From an uncultured Pelagibacteraceae bacterium (GTDB lineage Bacteria > Pseudomonadota > Alphaproteobacteria > Pelagibacterales > Pelagibacteraceae): a DNA stretch of 64,000 bases. Under the pieces are notes generated by a model that was not told the DNA's origin, made no database searches, and saw only the letters and a program-made list of their open reading frames with translations. Below are positions 40,521-51,164 of this stretch, piece by piece (positions within the stretch are counted from its first letter, which is position 1; each line of letters opens with the position of its first letter). Where the stretch lies: NCBI GenBank assembly GCA_902563435.1, contig CACEXE010000001.1:113030-177029 (forward strand). Direction: 5' to 3'. Both the position numbers and the translations under genes were made by a program.

Positions 40521-41447
40521 ATGTACTCAATATTTCTTGGGTTAACGCCTTTTATCTTTATCACACTATTTGGTTTTGTTTTTGGAAAACTTAAAATTTT
40601 TGACTTAGGTCATGCAAAAGTTTTAAATTTGTTTTTATTCTATGTAGCGGTCCCTGCCTTAATAATTAAATTTGTTGCTCAAAGTGAAATCGGCCAAGTC
40701 GATATAAAACAGATAGTTTCATATTTTTTAATGCAAGGCAGTCTTGGGTTTTTAACATTTTTATTAACGTCAAAGTTTTTTAAAAGACCTGTTCCAGAAT
40801 CTATTATATGGGCATTAATGGTAGCACTATCAAATCATGTAACATTATTATTACCTATTACAAAAATCTATTTTGGAACTGAAGTAATTACTCAAGTAAC
40901 AAGTATAATATTAATGGATGGGGTTATTTTATTATCTGTAATTGCTTTTTTTTTAGAACTTACCACTAAAAAAAATATTCGATTAACTGCATTTATAAAG
41001 AACATAGTTCTTAATCCAATGATATTTTCAATCTTAATTGGTCTTTTACTATTTGTGTTTAAGATAAATATCGATGATACGCCAATAGACTACGTTCTTT
41101 CTGTTTTGGCAGCTTGTGTTTCCCCTATAGGACTTTTCGCAATTGGTATCACATTATCTTTTTACACACATAAAGTTATTAATAAACTAACTGCTTCTGT
41201 ATCTATATTGAAATTAGTAGTTTCCCCAATCATCCTCTTGATAATCGGCTTTATCATATTTGATGCAGGACAACCTGAAAAAATTCCTGGTGCTTTTTTT
41301 GTTAGTGTTGCACCATGTGGTCATACAGCTGTAGTATTATGTTCTGCTTATAATGTAAGTCCTGAAAATATAATAAAAGCTTTATTTATCTCAACTTTTG
41401 CATCATTTGCTACCATATTTTTTGCTATTCAATATTTAACAACTTAA
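40521..41447 (+). CDS. AEC family transporter (auxin efflux carrier-like)
   Basis: About 10 TM segments; NLFLFYVAVPALIIKFVAQ; AACVSPIGLFAIGITLSF. Confidence 0.87.
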   Translation: MYSIFLGLTPFIFITLFGFVFGKLKIFDLGHAKVLNLFLFYVAVPALIIKFVAQSEIGQVDIKQIVSYFLMQGSLGFLTFLLTSKFFKRPVPESIIWALMVALSNHVTLLLPITKIYFGTEVITQVTSIILMDGVILLSVIAFFLELTTKKNIRLTAFIKNIVLNPMIFSILIGLLLFVFKINIDDTPIDYVLSVLAACVSPIGLFAIGITLSFYTHKVINKLTASVSILKLVVSPIILLIIGFIIFDAGQPEKIPGAFFVSVAPCGHTAVVLCSAYNVSPENIIKALFISTFASFATIFFAIQYLTT

Positions 41448-41448
41448 G

Positions 41449-42516
41449 TTAATTTATATTATCTAAGATTTTATTAGCACATTCTTTTGTATTGCTATCA
41501 CCATCTAGATCTTTAGTTCTATTTTGTTTTTCTAGCAAAGTTTTTTCAATTGAACTTACTATTCGTGTTGCAGCTTCTTTTTCGCCTAAATAATCTAACA
41601 TCATAGCGCCAGACCAAATTTGACCTATTGGATTTGCAATACCTTTTCCAGCAATATCAGGTGCTGATCCATGAACAGGCTCGAATAAAGAAGGATGTTT
41701 ATTTGTTGGGTTAATATTTCCTGATGGAGCTATACCAATTGTTCCCGTACATGCTGGACCCAGATCGGATAGAATATCTCCAAATAAATTTGATGCTACG
41801 ACAACATCAAACCACTCTGGTGTTAAAACAAATCTTGCAGCTAAAATATCGATATGAAATTGATCTGTTTTTATCTCAGGAAAATCTTTTTTATTTTCAT
41901 AAAATCTTTGGTCCCAGTATGGCATGGTTATAGAAATACCATTTGATTTTGTGGCATTAGTTAATTTTTTTCTATCTCTTGTTTTTGCTAATTCAAATGC
42001 AAATTTTTGAACTCTATCTATTCCATGTTTAGACATTATAGTTTCTTGTATAACAATTTCTCTTTCAGTATTTTGATACATTTTTCCACCTACCGAAGAA
42101 TATTCGCCCTCAGTGTTTTCACGCACTATCATCATATCTATGTCACCAGGTTTTTTATTTGCTAATGGTGCATTTACTCCTTCAAATAATTTTACTGGCC
42201 TTAAATTAATAAATTGATCAAATTCTCTTCTAAACTGTAGTAGGGAACCCCATAAAGTAATATGATCTGGATATTTATCTGGCATACCTACTGCACCAAA
42301 AAATAACGCATCATGATTACCAATTTGTTGTTTCCAATCATCAGGTAGCATTTTTCCATGCTTTTCATAATAATCGCATGATGAAAAATCAAATTCATCT
42401 ATCTTTAATTTAAATTGATGTTGATTTGCTACTTCTTTAAGTATTTTTAGAGCTTCTGGAACAACCTCTTTTCCAATACCATCTCCAGCAATTGAGGCGA
42501 TTTTGTATTCCTTCAT
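41449..42516 (-). CDS. Tartrate dehydrogenase/D-malate dehydrogenase-like (isocitrate/isopropylmalate family)
   Basis: IVRENTEGEYSSVGG; ASNLFGDILSDLGPACTGTIGIAPSGNINP; FEPVHGSAPDIAGKGIANP. Confidence 0.92.
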   Translation of the reverse strand: MKEYKIASIAGDGIGKEVVPEALKILKEVANQHQFKLKIDEFDFSSCDYYEKHGKMLPDDWKQQIGNHDALFFGAVGMPDKYPDHITLWGSLLQFRREFDQFINLRPVKLFEGVNAPLANKKPGDIDMMIVRENTEGEYSSVGGKMYQNTEREIVIQETIMSKHGIDRVQKFAFELAKTRDRKKLTNATKSNGISITMPYWDQRFYENKKDFPEIKTDQFHIDILAARFVLTPEWFDVVVASNLFGDILSDLGPACTGTIGIAPSGNINPTNKHPSLFEPVHGSAPDIAGKGIANPIGQIWSGAMMLDYLGEKEAATRIVSSIEKTLLEKQNRTKDLDGDSNTKECANKILDNIN

Positions 42517-42549
42517 ACTTACTTAGTGTTCCTTCATACTTACTTAGTG
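42508..42549. repeat. 21-bp perfect tandem duplication (2 copies)
   Basis: TTCCTTCATACTTACTTAGTG x2; contains ATGAAGGAA start of the downstream minus-strand gene and the stop region of guaC-like gene. Confidence 0.95.
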
Positions 42550-43598
42550 AAAGTATCGTTAAATTGTTTTGCAACTCTTACAAAAGTAGTACATTTACTT
42601 AATTGTTTTAATGAAGGAGCACCTACATAAGTGCAACTGCTTCTAACACCACCTAGAATATCTTGAATTGTATCTTTTATTTTTCCTCTATATTTAACTC
42701 TTACAGTTCTTCCTTCACTGCTTCTATAATTTGATAATCCTCCATAATGCTTTTTATTTGCTGTTTCAGAACTTGAGCCGTAGAATTCAATATATTTTGA
42801 GCCGTTTGATTTAACTATTTTCCCTTTGCCTTCATCGTGACCTGCAAACATTCCACCTAACATTACAAAATCTGCACCACCCCCAAAACCTTTTGAAACA
42901 TCTCCAGGACATGTACATCCACCATCTGCAATTATATGAGCTCCTAAACCATGGGCTGCATCAGCACATTCAATTACAGCACTTAATTGAGGGTAGCCAA
43001 CTCCTGTTTGAATTCTTGTTGTACAAACACTTCCTGGACCAATCCCAACTTTTACAATATCTGCACCAGATAAAATAAGTTCTTGCGTCATGTCTGCAGT
43101 AACCACATTTCCAGCAATAATAGTTTTAGTGGGATATTTTTCTCTTACAGATTTTAAAAATTTACTAAAGTATTCAGAATAACCATTAGCAACATCAATA
43201 CAAATGAACTTTATAAATCCAAATTCTCTTAAAACTTTGTTTAAATTTTCAAAATCTTCTTTTTTAGTACCAATGCTAATAGCTATATTTTTATAAATAG
43301 ATTTAATTTTTTTAAATTGCTTTATTTTTTTTACATCATGTTGTTTAGTTAAACATGTAATCATGCCATATTCAGATAATTTCTCAGCTACTCCAAGCTC
43401 TCCGACCCCATCCATATTTGCAGCCATTATTGGAATACCCGACCACTCATTTTTACTATATTTAAATCTGTATGTTCTTAAAAGATTTACATCTTTACGA
43501 CTTTGTAGCGTACTTCTTTTAGGTCTAAAAAGGACGTCTGAATAATCTAGTTTTAATTCTTCTTCAATTCTCACAAATCCGAATTTATACAGGTGCAA
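42540..43598 (-). CDS. guaC: GMP reductase / IMP dehydrogenase family
   Basis: [72 protein letters not shown]. Confidence 0.88.
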   Translation of the reverse strand: MHLYKFGFVRIEEELKLDYSDVLFRPKRSTLQSRKDVNLLRTYRFKYSKNEWSGIPIMAANMDGVGELGVAEKLSEYGMITCLTKQHDVKKIKQFKKIKSIYKNIAISIGTKKEDFENLNKVLREFGFIKFICIDVANGYSEYFSKFLKSVREKYPTKTIIAGNVVTADMTQELILSGADIVKVGIGPGSVCTTRIQTGVGYPQLSAVIECADAAHGLGAHIIADGGCTCPGDVSKGFGGGADFVMLGGMFAGHDEGKGKIVKSNGSKYIEFYGSSSETANKKHYGGLSNYRSSEGRTVRVKYRGKIKDTIQDILGGVRSSCTYVGAPSLKQLSKCTTFVRVAKQFNDTFTK

Positions 43599-43679
43599 TA
43601 AGTAAATTCAAATTAAATATTATTAATATTGATACTAAGCTTTCATTAGTTATACTTTGAAAAATTCATATTATTAAGC

Positions 43680-44558
43680 ATGTTTAATGGTTTTAAGTCA
43701 AAGTACGTCAAGGTAAAAAAGGGCAAGGTTTTTTGTAGAGTTGGTGGTGAAGGTCCACCATTACTTTTACTACACGGATATCCACAAACACATTTAATGT
43801 GGCATAAAACAGCCCCTGAGTTATCTAAAAGATTTACAGTGGTTACTGCAGATTTAAGAGGATATGGAAATAGTCTTGCTCCAGCATCAGATAGCAAACA
43901 TTACAACTACTCAAAAAGAGAAATGGCAAGTGATATGAAACAGATGATGATAAAATTAGGGTTTAACAAATTTTTTGTTGCGGGACATGATAGAGGTGGA
44001 AGAGTTGCTCATAGGTTAGCAAGAGACCATAGAAAAAATATAATAGCTCTTAGTGTTTTAGATATTTGTCCAACATTAGATATGTACGAACTAACGACGA
44101 GAGATTTCGCAAAAGCTTACTTTCATTGGTTTTTTTTAATTCAACCAAAATGGTTACCTGAGAAAATGATAATGAGCGATCCACGTAAATGGATGAAAAG
44201 TTGTTTAGATAAATGGTCAGGTAATCACAAATTCGGAAAAGTTGAAGAAAATTATTTAAAATGTTTCAAGCAACCAAAAAGAATTCATGGGTCTTGTGAA
44301 GATTATAGGGCGTCTGCGACTATTGATTTGGATCATGACAAAAAAGATAGAAAGAAAAAACTAAATATTCCAGTTCAAGTGTTATGGGGAAGCAAGGGAG
44401 TAATTGGAAAGCAGTTCAAACCAATAAAAATTTGGCAAAGATATACTAAAAGAAAAGTTATAGGTTATCCTATAAATTCAGGTCACTTCATTCCAGAGCA
44501 AAATCCAAAGGCAACTATTAAACATTTAACCGATTTTTTTTTGAAGAAAATTAAGTAA
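43680..44558 (+). CDS. Alpha/beta hydrolase, haloacetate dehalogenase-like
   Basis: LLHGYPQTHLMWHKTAPELSKRFTVVTADLRGYG; FVAGHDRGGRVAHRL. Confidence 0.88.
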   Translation: MFNGFKSKYVKVKKGKVFCRVGGEGPPLLLLHGYPQTHLMWHKTAPELSKRFTVVTADLRGYGNSLAPASDSKHYNYSKREMASDMKQMMIKLGFNKFFVAGHDRGGRVAHRLARDHRKNIIALSVLDICPTLDMYELTTRDFAKAYFHWFFLIQPKWLPEKMIMSDPRKWMKSCLDKWSGNHKFGKVEENYLKCFKQPKRIHGSCEDYRASATIDLDHDKKDRKKKLNIPVQVLWGSKGVIGKQFKPIKIWQRYTKRKVIGYPINSGHFIPEQNPKATIKHLTDFFLKKIK

Positions 44559-44633
44559 TTAGCCTTACTTGATGTGATCAATAATCGCGCATATCATTCT
44601 TGATAATATAGAATTCACCTTTAAATATAGCTA

Positions 44634-46046
44634 ATGTCTTCTTTACTAAAAAATTCAGAATTAACTTCAGAAAAAGCAGATAGCATTGTTTCTGAAACTC
44701 TAAACAATTGTGATGATGGTGAGCTTTATATAGAGGATACAAAATCTGAGACAATTGTATTAGATGATAACAAAATTAAAAGTTCAAATTATACGTCTGA
44801 CTTAGGTTATGGCTTCAGAGCTGTAACAGGTGATACAGTCGCTTATTCTCATTCAAACGAAATTTCAGAAAAATCATTAAAAAATTCAAGCGAAAATCTT
44901 AAGTCAACTTTAAAAAATAATAGCGGAACATATAATTCAGAAATTAAAAAAACTAATCAGAAGCTTTATAAAGACGTTGATCCAATTGAGAGCAAGTCAA
45001 TGAAATCAAAAATTGAATTGCTGAACAATATGAATGAATATGCCAGATCAAAAGATAGTTCAGTTAAACAAGTAACAGCTAGTCTTCTAGCAGAAAAGAA
45101 AAATGTTGAGATCATTAGATCTGGAGGAGAATTATTATCAGATAATAGACCTTTAGTTAGAATAAATATGTCAGTAATGGTTGAAAAGAATGGTAGAAAA
45201 GAAACTGGTGTTTTTGGTATTGGTGGAAGACAGGATTATGATGAATATCTTAAAAATGATAATTGGAAAAAAGTTTGTGATGAAGCTTTTAGAATTGCAA
45301 GTACAAATATAGAAAGCAAACCTTCTCTTGCGGGAGAAATGAAAGTTGTTCTAGGACCTGGTTGGCCTGCAATTTTAATTCATGAAGCTGTAGGTCATGG
45401 ACTAGAAGGTGATTTTAATAGAAAAAAAACTTCAGCTTTTCATGATTTAGTTGGCAAAAAAGTTGCGAGCGATGGAGTTACAATAATCGACGACGGAACA
45501 TTAGATAATAGAAGAGGTAGTTTAAATATTGATGATGAAGGAACGCCAACAGAAAGAACAGTTTTAATTGAAAATGGTATCTTAAAAAATTTCATGCAAG
45601 ATAGACTAAATGCAAGACTTATGAATACAAAATCAACAGGAAATGGAAGAAGAGAGAGCTATAAACATGTCGTGATGCCTAGAATGAGAAATACGATAAT
45701 GTTAGGTGGATCAAACACCCAAGAAGAAATGATTAAGTCAGTAGATAAAGGTATTTTTGCTGTAAGTTTTGGTGGTGGTCAAGTTGACATTACCTCTGGA
45801 AAATTTGTTTTTAACTGTACAGAAGCTTATGAGATTATAAATGGAAAAATTGGATCTCCAATTAAAGGAGCTACTTTAATTGGTGATGGACCATCTTCTT
45901 TAAAAGAAATTTTAATGGTTGGAAATGATATGATGTTAGATCCTGGCATTGGAACATGCGGTAAAGCTGGACAGGGTGTGCCAGTGGGTGTTGGACAACC
46001 ATCTTTACTTATTAATAATATGACTGTTGGCGGAACTCAACTATAA
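44634..46046 (+). CDS. tldD: Metalloprotease TldD
   Basis: HEAVGHGLEGDFNRK zinc motif; C-terminal PSLLINNMTVGGT. Confidence 0.95.
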   Translation: MSSLLKNSELTSEKADSIVSETLNNCDDGELYIEDTKSETIVLDDNKIKSSNYTSDLGYGFRAVTGDTVAYSHSNEISEKSLKNSSENLKSTLKNNSGTYNSEIKKTNQKLYKDVDPIESKSMKSKIELLNNMNEYARSKDSSVKQVTASLLAEKKNVEIIRSGGELLSDNRPLVRINMSVMVEKNGRKETGVFGIGGRQDYDEYLKNDNWKKVCDEAFRIASTNIESKPSLAGEMKVVLGPGWPAILIHEAVGHGLEGDFNRKKTSAFHDLVGKKVASDGVTIIDDGTLDNRRGSLNIDDEGTPTERTVLIENGILKNFMQDRLNARLMNTKSTGNGRRESYKHVVMPRMRNTIMLGGSNTQEEMIKSVDKGIFAVSFGGGQVDITSGKFVFNCTEAYEIINGKIGSPIKGATLIGDGPSSLKEILMVGNDMMLDPGIGTCGKAGQGVPVGVGQPSLLINNMTVGGTQL

Positions 46047-46050
46047 TAAA

Positions 46051-47370
46051 ATGATTAAAGATCAAGAGTATCTAAAAAAAATTGCAGATATATGTCTTAG
46101 TAAATCAAAAAAATTAGGTTCATCTGATGCAAATATATTAGTGCAAAGTTCTGTTTCTGAGAATGTAAATGTAAGGAATAAAAAACTTGATGGATCTGAA
46201 AGGTCTGAAAATCTTGGAGTAGTCCTTACAACTTATTTAGGTAAAAAAAAGTCCTCAATAGCCTCATCAAATCTTAAAGAAAAAAATTTAGATGAGCTAG
46301 TAAATAGATGTATTGAAACAATGAAGATTACACCTGAGGATGAATATAATTCTTTACCAGATAAAGATCTCCATTTTAAAGGATTAAAAGACTTAGACTT
46401 GTATGATGAAACTCATTTAAGCAATGAAGACAAGATTAATTATATAAAAGAGGCAGAAGAGGAAGCTTTTTCAAATGATAAAATAATAAATACTAATGGA
46501 TCTGGATTTGGTGAGAACAAATCAAATTTTTTATTAGCCAATTCAAATGGGTTTGCTGATGGATATAAAACTTCACAATTTACTGCATACTGTGAAGTTG
46601 TTTCAAAAAGCAATGGAAGCATGGAAAGAGATTATGAATATACAAGTAAAAGGTTTTATAGTGATATTTTGAAACCTAAACAACTTGGATCTATTGCAGC
46701 GGAACATGCAGTAAAGAAATTAAATCCAAAAAAAATAAAAAGTGAAAAAATTAGTCTAATATTTGATAAAAGAATATCAAAAAACTTTCTATCTATTTTT
46801 GCAAGTGCAATATCATCAAGTGCAATAGCAAAAGGAACAACATTTTTAAAAGATAAATTAAATCAACAAGTTTTTAATTCTGAAATAAATATATTAGATC
46901 ACGGTAATATAAGAAAAGCCAATGGGTCTCGTTACTTTGATAGCGAAGGTATAGCTGTGGTTAACCTTGATTTGATAAAGAACGGTATTCTCCAAGACTA
47001 TTTAATTGATACTTACAATGGTAAAAAAATAAATAGAAAATCTAATGGTAGGGCAAGTGGAACAACAAATTTATATTTTCAAAATGGATCAAAAACATTT
47101 GAAGATTTAGTAAAATCAGAAAATAAAATCTTGTATATTAAAGAAACTATTGGACATGGTACAAATATTATTAACGGTGATTATTCTGTAGGAGCATCTG
47201 GCATGATGATTGAGAATGGAGAGTTTTCATATCCAGTAAGTGAAATTACAATTGCTGGAAACTTAAATAATATTTTTAAAAATATAACTTTAGCCGACGA
47301 TTTGGAATTTAATTATGCAACAAATTCACCGACAATGCTGGTTGAAGGTATGGTTGTAGGTGGAAAATAA
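46051..47370 (+). CDS. pmbA: Metalloprotease PmbA/TldE
   Basis: TldD partner; GYKTSQFTAYCEVV, NGRASGTTNLYFQNG; ATG at 46051 preferred over TTG at 46027. Confidence 0.93.
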   Translation: MIKDQEYLKKIADICLSKSKKLGSSDANILVQSSVSENVNVRNKKLDGSERSENLGVVLTTYLGKKKSSIASSNLKEKNLDELVNRCIETMKITPEDEYNSLPDKDLHFKGLKDLDLYDETHLSNEDKINYIKEAEEEAFSNDKIINTNGSGFGENKSNFLLANSNGFADGYKTSQFTAYCEVVSKSNGSMERDYEYTSKRFYSDILKPKQLGSIAAEHAVKKLNPKKIKSEKISLIFDKRISKNFLSIFASAISSSAIAKGTTFLKDKLNQQVFNSEINILDHGNIRKANGSRYFDSEGIAVVNLDLIKNGILQDYLIDTYNGKKINRKSNGRASGTTNLYFQNGSKTFEDLVKSENKILYIKETIGHGTNIINGDYSVGASGMMIENGEFSYPVSEITIAGNLNNIFKNITLADDLEFNYATNSPTMLVEGMVVGGK

Positions 47371-47377
47371 TTTCTAA

Positions 47378-47926
47378 ATGAAAAAAATAATAACCATTTT
47401 TTTTGCAATTTTTTTTATTACCAACTCATCAAACTCTAATGAATACGAAATAAGATTAAATAACTTATTTGAAAAATTAAAAATTCAAAACCACTCAATT
47501 GCAATTGATACAGAGATGAAAATTTGGGATATTTGGACAAAACATCCCACTAATCAAAATTTAACTTCTTTGCTATCAAGAGGAACAAAATTTATGAATC
47601 AAGAGCAATATTCAGTTGCTGTAGATATATTCACAACAGTAATTAAAAAAGATCCTGCTTGGGCAGAAGCTTGGAATAAAAGAGCAACTGTCTTTTATTT
47701 AATGGGCAAATATCAAGATTCTCAAAATGATATAGACAAGGTATTAAAACTAGAGAAAAGACATTTTGGAGCATTATCAGGACAGGGTCTTGTTCAAATT
47801 AAGTTAAAAAATTACGAAAAGGCTTTAAAGAGTTATGAAAAAGTAAAAGAGATTTATCCGTCCATGAGGTCACCACAAATAATGATACCACAGATTAAAG
47901 AGTTGATTAAAAATCAATCTGTGTAA
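47378..47926 (+). CDS. Exported TPR-repeat protein
   Basis: Signal peptide; AWAEAWNKRATVFYLMGKYQDSQNDIDKVLKLEKRHFGALSGQGLVQIKLKNYEKALKSYEK. Confidence 0.88.
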   Translation: MKKIITIFFAIFFITNSSNSNEYEIRLNNLFEKLKIQNHSIAIDTEMKIWDIWTKHPTNQNLTSLLSRGTKFMNQEQYSVAVDIFTTVIKKDPAWAEAWNKRATVFYLMGKYQDSQNDIDKVLKLEKRHFGALSGQGLVQIKLKNYEKALKSYEKVKEIYPSMRSPQIMIPQIKELIKNQSV

Positions 47927-48475
47927 ATGAAAAAACTGCTAATAATATTTTTTATCAATATTTTTGCTTTGAATTCTGCTTATTCTGAAGAAGAAGTTAT
48001 AACTTCTTTAAAAGAAGGAGGAAAAATAATTTTTATAAGACATGCGCTTGCACCAGGGAATGGAGATCCAGAAAATTTTGATTTAAATGATTGTTCTACC
48101 CAAAGAAATTTAAATCAAAGAGGAATTGAACAGTCAAAATTTATTGGAAATATATTTAATAAAAACCAAATTAAAATTGAAAATGTCTATTCAAGTGAAT
48201 GGTGCAGATGTATAGATACGGCTAAATTTGCTTTTAAAAATTATCAAACATTTAGCGCTCTAAATTCTTTTTATGATATTAGATTTGAAGCAAATGAAGA
48301 GAGGCAAATAACTCAACTAAAAGAGTTTATTAATCAATGGAATGGTAAAGAAAATATAATTTTTGTTACTCATTTTGTTGTTATATCCTCAATGCTAAAT
48401 ATAGGGACTTCTTCAGGAGAAATAGTAATAACTGATAAGAACTTAAATATTATTGGATCAATTGATACTTTGTAA
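47927..48475 (+). CDS. Exported histidine phosphatase family protein
   Basis: FIRHALAPGNGDP RHx motif; SSEWCRCIDTA. Confidence 0.85.
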   Translation: MKKLLIIFFINIFALNSAYSEEEVITSLKEGGKIIFIRHALAPGNGDPENFDLNDCSTQRNLNQRGIEQSKFIGNIFNKNQIKIENVYSSEWCRCIDTAKFAFKNYQTFSALNSFYDIRFEANEERQITQLKEFINQWNGKENIIFVTHFVVISSMLNIGTSSGEIVITDKNLNIIGSIDTL

Positions 48476-48493
48476 TATATTAACCTAAGATTT

Positions 48494-48685
48494 ATGAAAA
48501 CAATATTTATTATAGGATCAAAAAAGCATACTTTAAAATACACTAGAAAAATGCCTGAGGGCGAAGTAAAAAAAATGAAATCTTTTGTGACTAATAAAGG
48601 TCAAAAGTTAGAAAAAACATCTAAGTTTAAAATTATAAATATTTCAGACGAAAAAACGGCAAGAGTGTTTAAGATCAGTTTATAA
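48494..48685 (+). CDS. Hypothetical small protein
   Basis: 63-aa basic ORF in tightly packed same-strand run. Confidence 0.5.
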   Translation: MKTIFIIGSKKHTLKYTRKMPEGEVKKMKSFVTNKGQKLEKTSKFKIINISDEKTARVFKISL

Positions 48686-48710
48686 TATTAAATCCAAAAA
48701 TAGAGACTAA

Positions 48711-49859
48711 ATGAAGAAATCTAAAAGAAGCAATGTCGACCCATTTATTGTAATGGATGTAATGGAGTCTGCTAGAAAAGCAGAAGCTGATGGCAAGCAT
48801 GTAATTCATATGGAAGTGGGTCAACCAGGAACTCCAGCGCCAAAACTTGCCAAACAATTTATTTCAAATGAAATTTCAAATAATGATCTTGGTTATACTG
48901 TTACTTTAGGTTTACCTGAATTGAGAAATAGAATTTCTAAATTGTATGGAGATTGGTATAATATTGATTTAAACCCAGACAGAATAATTATAACAACTGG
49001 ATCTTCTGGAGCATTTATACTTTCTTTTGCAGCATTATTTGATGTTGGAGATAGAGTAGGTATTGCTGCTCCGGGGTATCCTAGCTATAGACAAATTTTA
49101 AAGTCACAAGATTTAATTCCAGTTGATATTTTTACAGAATTACAAAATAAATTTCAGCCTATACCCAAAGATATTAAAGAAAATAATTTAAATGGTTTAT
49201 TAGTAGCTTCTCCTGCAAATCCTACCGGCTCAATGCTTGATAAAAAAAAACTAGAAGAACTTATTAATACTGCGCATGAAAATAAAGTGAGTTTTATTAG
49301 CGATGAGATTTATCATGGAATCCAATATGAAAATAATCCTACATCTGCATTAGAAATTTCAAATGAATGTTATGTTATAAATTCATTTTCAAAATATTTT
49401 TCTATGACAGGTTGGAGAGTAGGATGGATGATTGTTCCTGAAGACCATGTGAGACAAGTAGAAAGATTATCTCAAAATCTTTTTATTTGTCCTCCTCATG
49501 TTAGTCAATTAACTGCTCTATCAGCAATGGATGCAAAAGAGGAATTAAATACAAATGTAGAGGTTTATAAAAAAAATAGATCAATTTTGTTAGAAGAGTT
49601 ACCCAAGGCTGGATTAAATAAATTTTCACCCCCCGATGGTGCTTTTTATATCTACATTGATATTTCAGAGTATTCGAAAGATAGCCTTAATTTTTGTAAA
49701 GAAGTGCTTGATAAAGCAGGAGTAGCAATAACTCCTGGACTTGATTTCGATCAAAAAAGAGGAAATTCTACAATTAGGTTTTCATACGCTAGAAGTACTG
49801 AGGATATAATAGAAGGAGCAAATAGAATAAAAAAATTTATGAAAGAAAAGTATTTTTAA
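48711..49859 (+). CDS. Pyridoxal-phosphate aminotransferase, class I/II
   Basis: ASPANPTGSMLDKKKLEELI; FISDEIYHGIQY; SFSKYFSMTGWRVGW. Confidence 0.95.
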   Translation: MKKSKRSNVDPFIVMDVMESARKAEADGKHVIHMEVGQPGTPAPKLAKQFISNEISNNDLGYTVTLGLPELRNRISKLYGDWYNIDLNPDRIIITTGSSGAFILSFAALFDVGDRVGIAAPGYPSYRQILKSQDLIPVDIFTELQNKFQPIPKDIKENNLNGLLVASPANPTGSMLDKKKLEELINTAHENKVSFISDEIYHGIQYENNPTSALEISNECYVINSFSKYFSMTGWRVGWMIVPEDHVRQVERLSQNLFICPPHVSQLTALSAMDAKEELNTNVEVYKKNRSILLEELPKAGLNKFSPPDGAFYIYIDISEYSKDSLNFCKEVLDKAGVAITPGLDFDQKRGNSTIRFSYARSTEDIIEGANRIKKFMKEKYF

Positions 49860-49864
49860 CAACA

Positions 49865-50521
49865 ATGAAAACCGCTGTTTTATTTGGCTCATCTGGGTTA
49901 ATTGGATCTAATTTACTAGATAATTTAATCAACAATAATACTTACAACAAAATAAAAATATTTGTTAGAAAATTACCTTCTATTGATAATTCAAAAGTTG
50001 AAGTGATCAATACAGATTTTTTAGATTTAGACACTTTAAAAGAAAAATTAACAGGCGATGATTGTTTTTTTTGCATTGGTACAACTCACAAAGACACACC
50101 CGATAAAAACGAATATAGAAGAATAGAATATGACTTGCCTGTACAATTAGCAAAAATTGCAAAATTTAATTCAATTAGTAATTTTATTTATGTCTCCTCA
50201 ATTGGAGCTAACCCAAAAGCCTCAAGTACATATTTAAAAAATAAAGGTCAAGTAGAAGAGGAGCTTAAAAAGATTGGGTTTTCTAACCTAAGCATTATTC
50301 AACCCTCATTTTTAGTTGGAAACAGAAAAGACTTTAGAATTGTTGAAGTTTTAGGAATTCCAGTGATGAAATTTCTATCCTTATTCTTTTTTGGTAGATT
50401 TAAAAAATACACTCCAATAAAAGTTGAGATAGTTGTGAATGCAATGATCAAACTTGCCTCAGGAAATAATAGTGAGCAAACTTATTTATCTGATAGGTTG
50501 CAAGAGTTAGGATCTAACTAA
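49865..50521 (+). CDS. NAD(P)-binding atypical SDR (HTATIP2/YwnB-like)
   Basis: AVLFGSSGLIGSNLLDNL; CFFCIGTTHKDTPDK; FIYVSSIGANPKASSTYLKNKGQVE. Confidence 0.88.
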   Translation: MKTAVLFGSSGLIGSNLLDNLINNNTYNKIKIFVRKLPSIDNSKVEVINTDFLDLDTLKEKLTGDDCFFCIGTTHKDTPDKNEYRRIEYDLPVQLAKIAKFNSISNFIYVSSIGANPKASSTYLKNKGQVEEELKKIGFSNLSIIQPSFLVGNRKDFRIVEVLGIPVMKFLSLFFFGRFKKYTPIKVEIVVNAMIKLASGNNSEQTYLSDRLQELGSN

Positions 50522-51094
50522 ATGAGAAAATCAATAATATTTATATCTTTTTTGATTTATATATTCTGTATTTTACCTTACTCTACTTCAATGGCTTATG
50601 AGGAATCTCAATATGATGTAGTATATAAATCTGAAATATACGAAGTGAGACATTATAAAGACCGTCTAGTTGTCGAAGTTGTAAGTAGAAATGATGACAG
50701 TAGTTTTAGAAAACTTTTTAAATATATTTCAGGCCAGAATAATAAATCCCAAGAAATTAAAATGACTGTGCCAGTAACACAGGGTGAGAAGGATAATGGA
50801 TACTATATGCAATTTTATCTTCCATCAAAATTTACAAAAGAGAATGCGCCTATACCCACAAATTCAGATGTTAAAATCTCAACAATAGAAGAAGGTTTCT
50901 TTGCTGTAATAGAATATTCTGGAAGAGCCTCAGATAATAATTTCTTCAAACATAAGGAAATTCTTAATAAAAAACTCTTAGAGGATAAAGTAATCATTAA
51001 AGGACCCCCAATAAGAGCAACCTATAATGGGCCTTTTACGCTTCCTATGATGAGACGCAACGAAGCTATGTTTAAAGTTGAGTGGAGTAAATAG
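50522..51094 (+). CDS. SOUL heme-binding family protein
   Basis: YEVRHYKDRLVVEV; KMTVPVTQGE; FTLPMMRRNEAMFKV. Confidence 0.9.
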   Translation: MRKSIIFISFLIYIFCILPYSTSMAYEESQYDVVYKSEIYEVRHYKDRLVVEVVSRNDDSSFRKLFKYISGQNNKSQEIKMTVPVTQGEKDNGYYMQFYLPSKFTKENAPIPTNSDVKISTIEEGFFAVIEYSGRASDNNFFKHKEILNKKLLEDKVIIKGPPIRATYNGPFTLPMMRRNEAMFKVEWSK

Positions 51095-51164
51095 AATACA
51101 TTTTGCCATATATATTAATTTCTATCGCCTGATAATTTAACTTCATTAATCAGAAAGGAATTTT

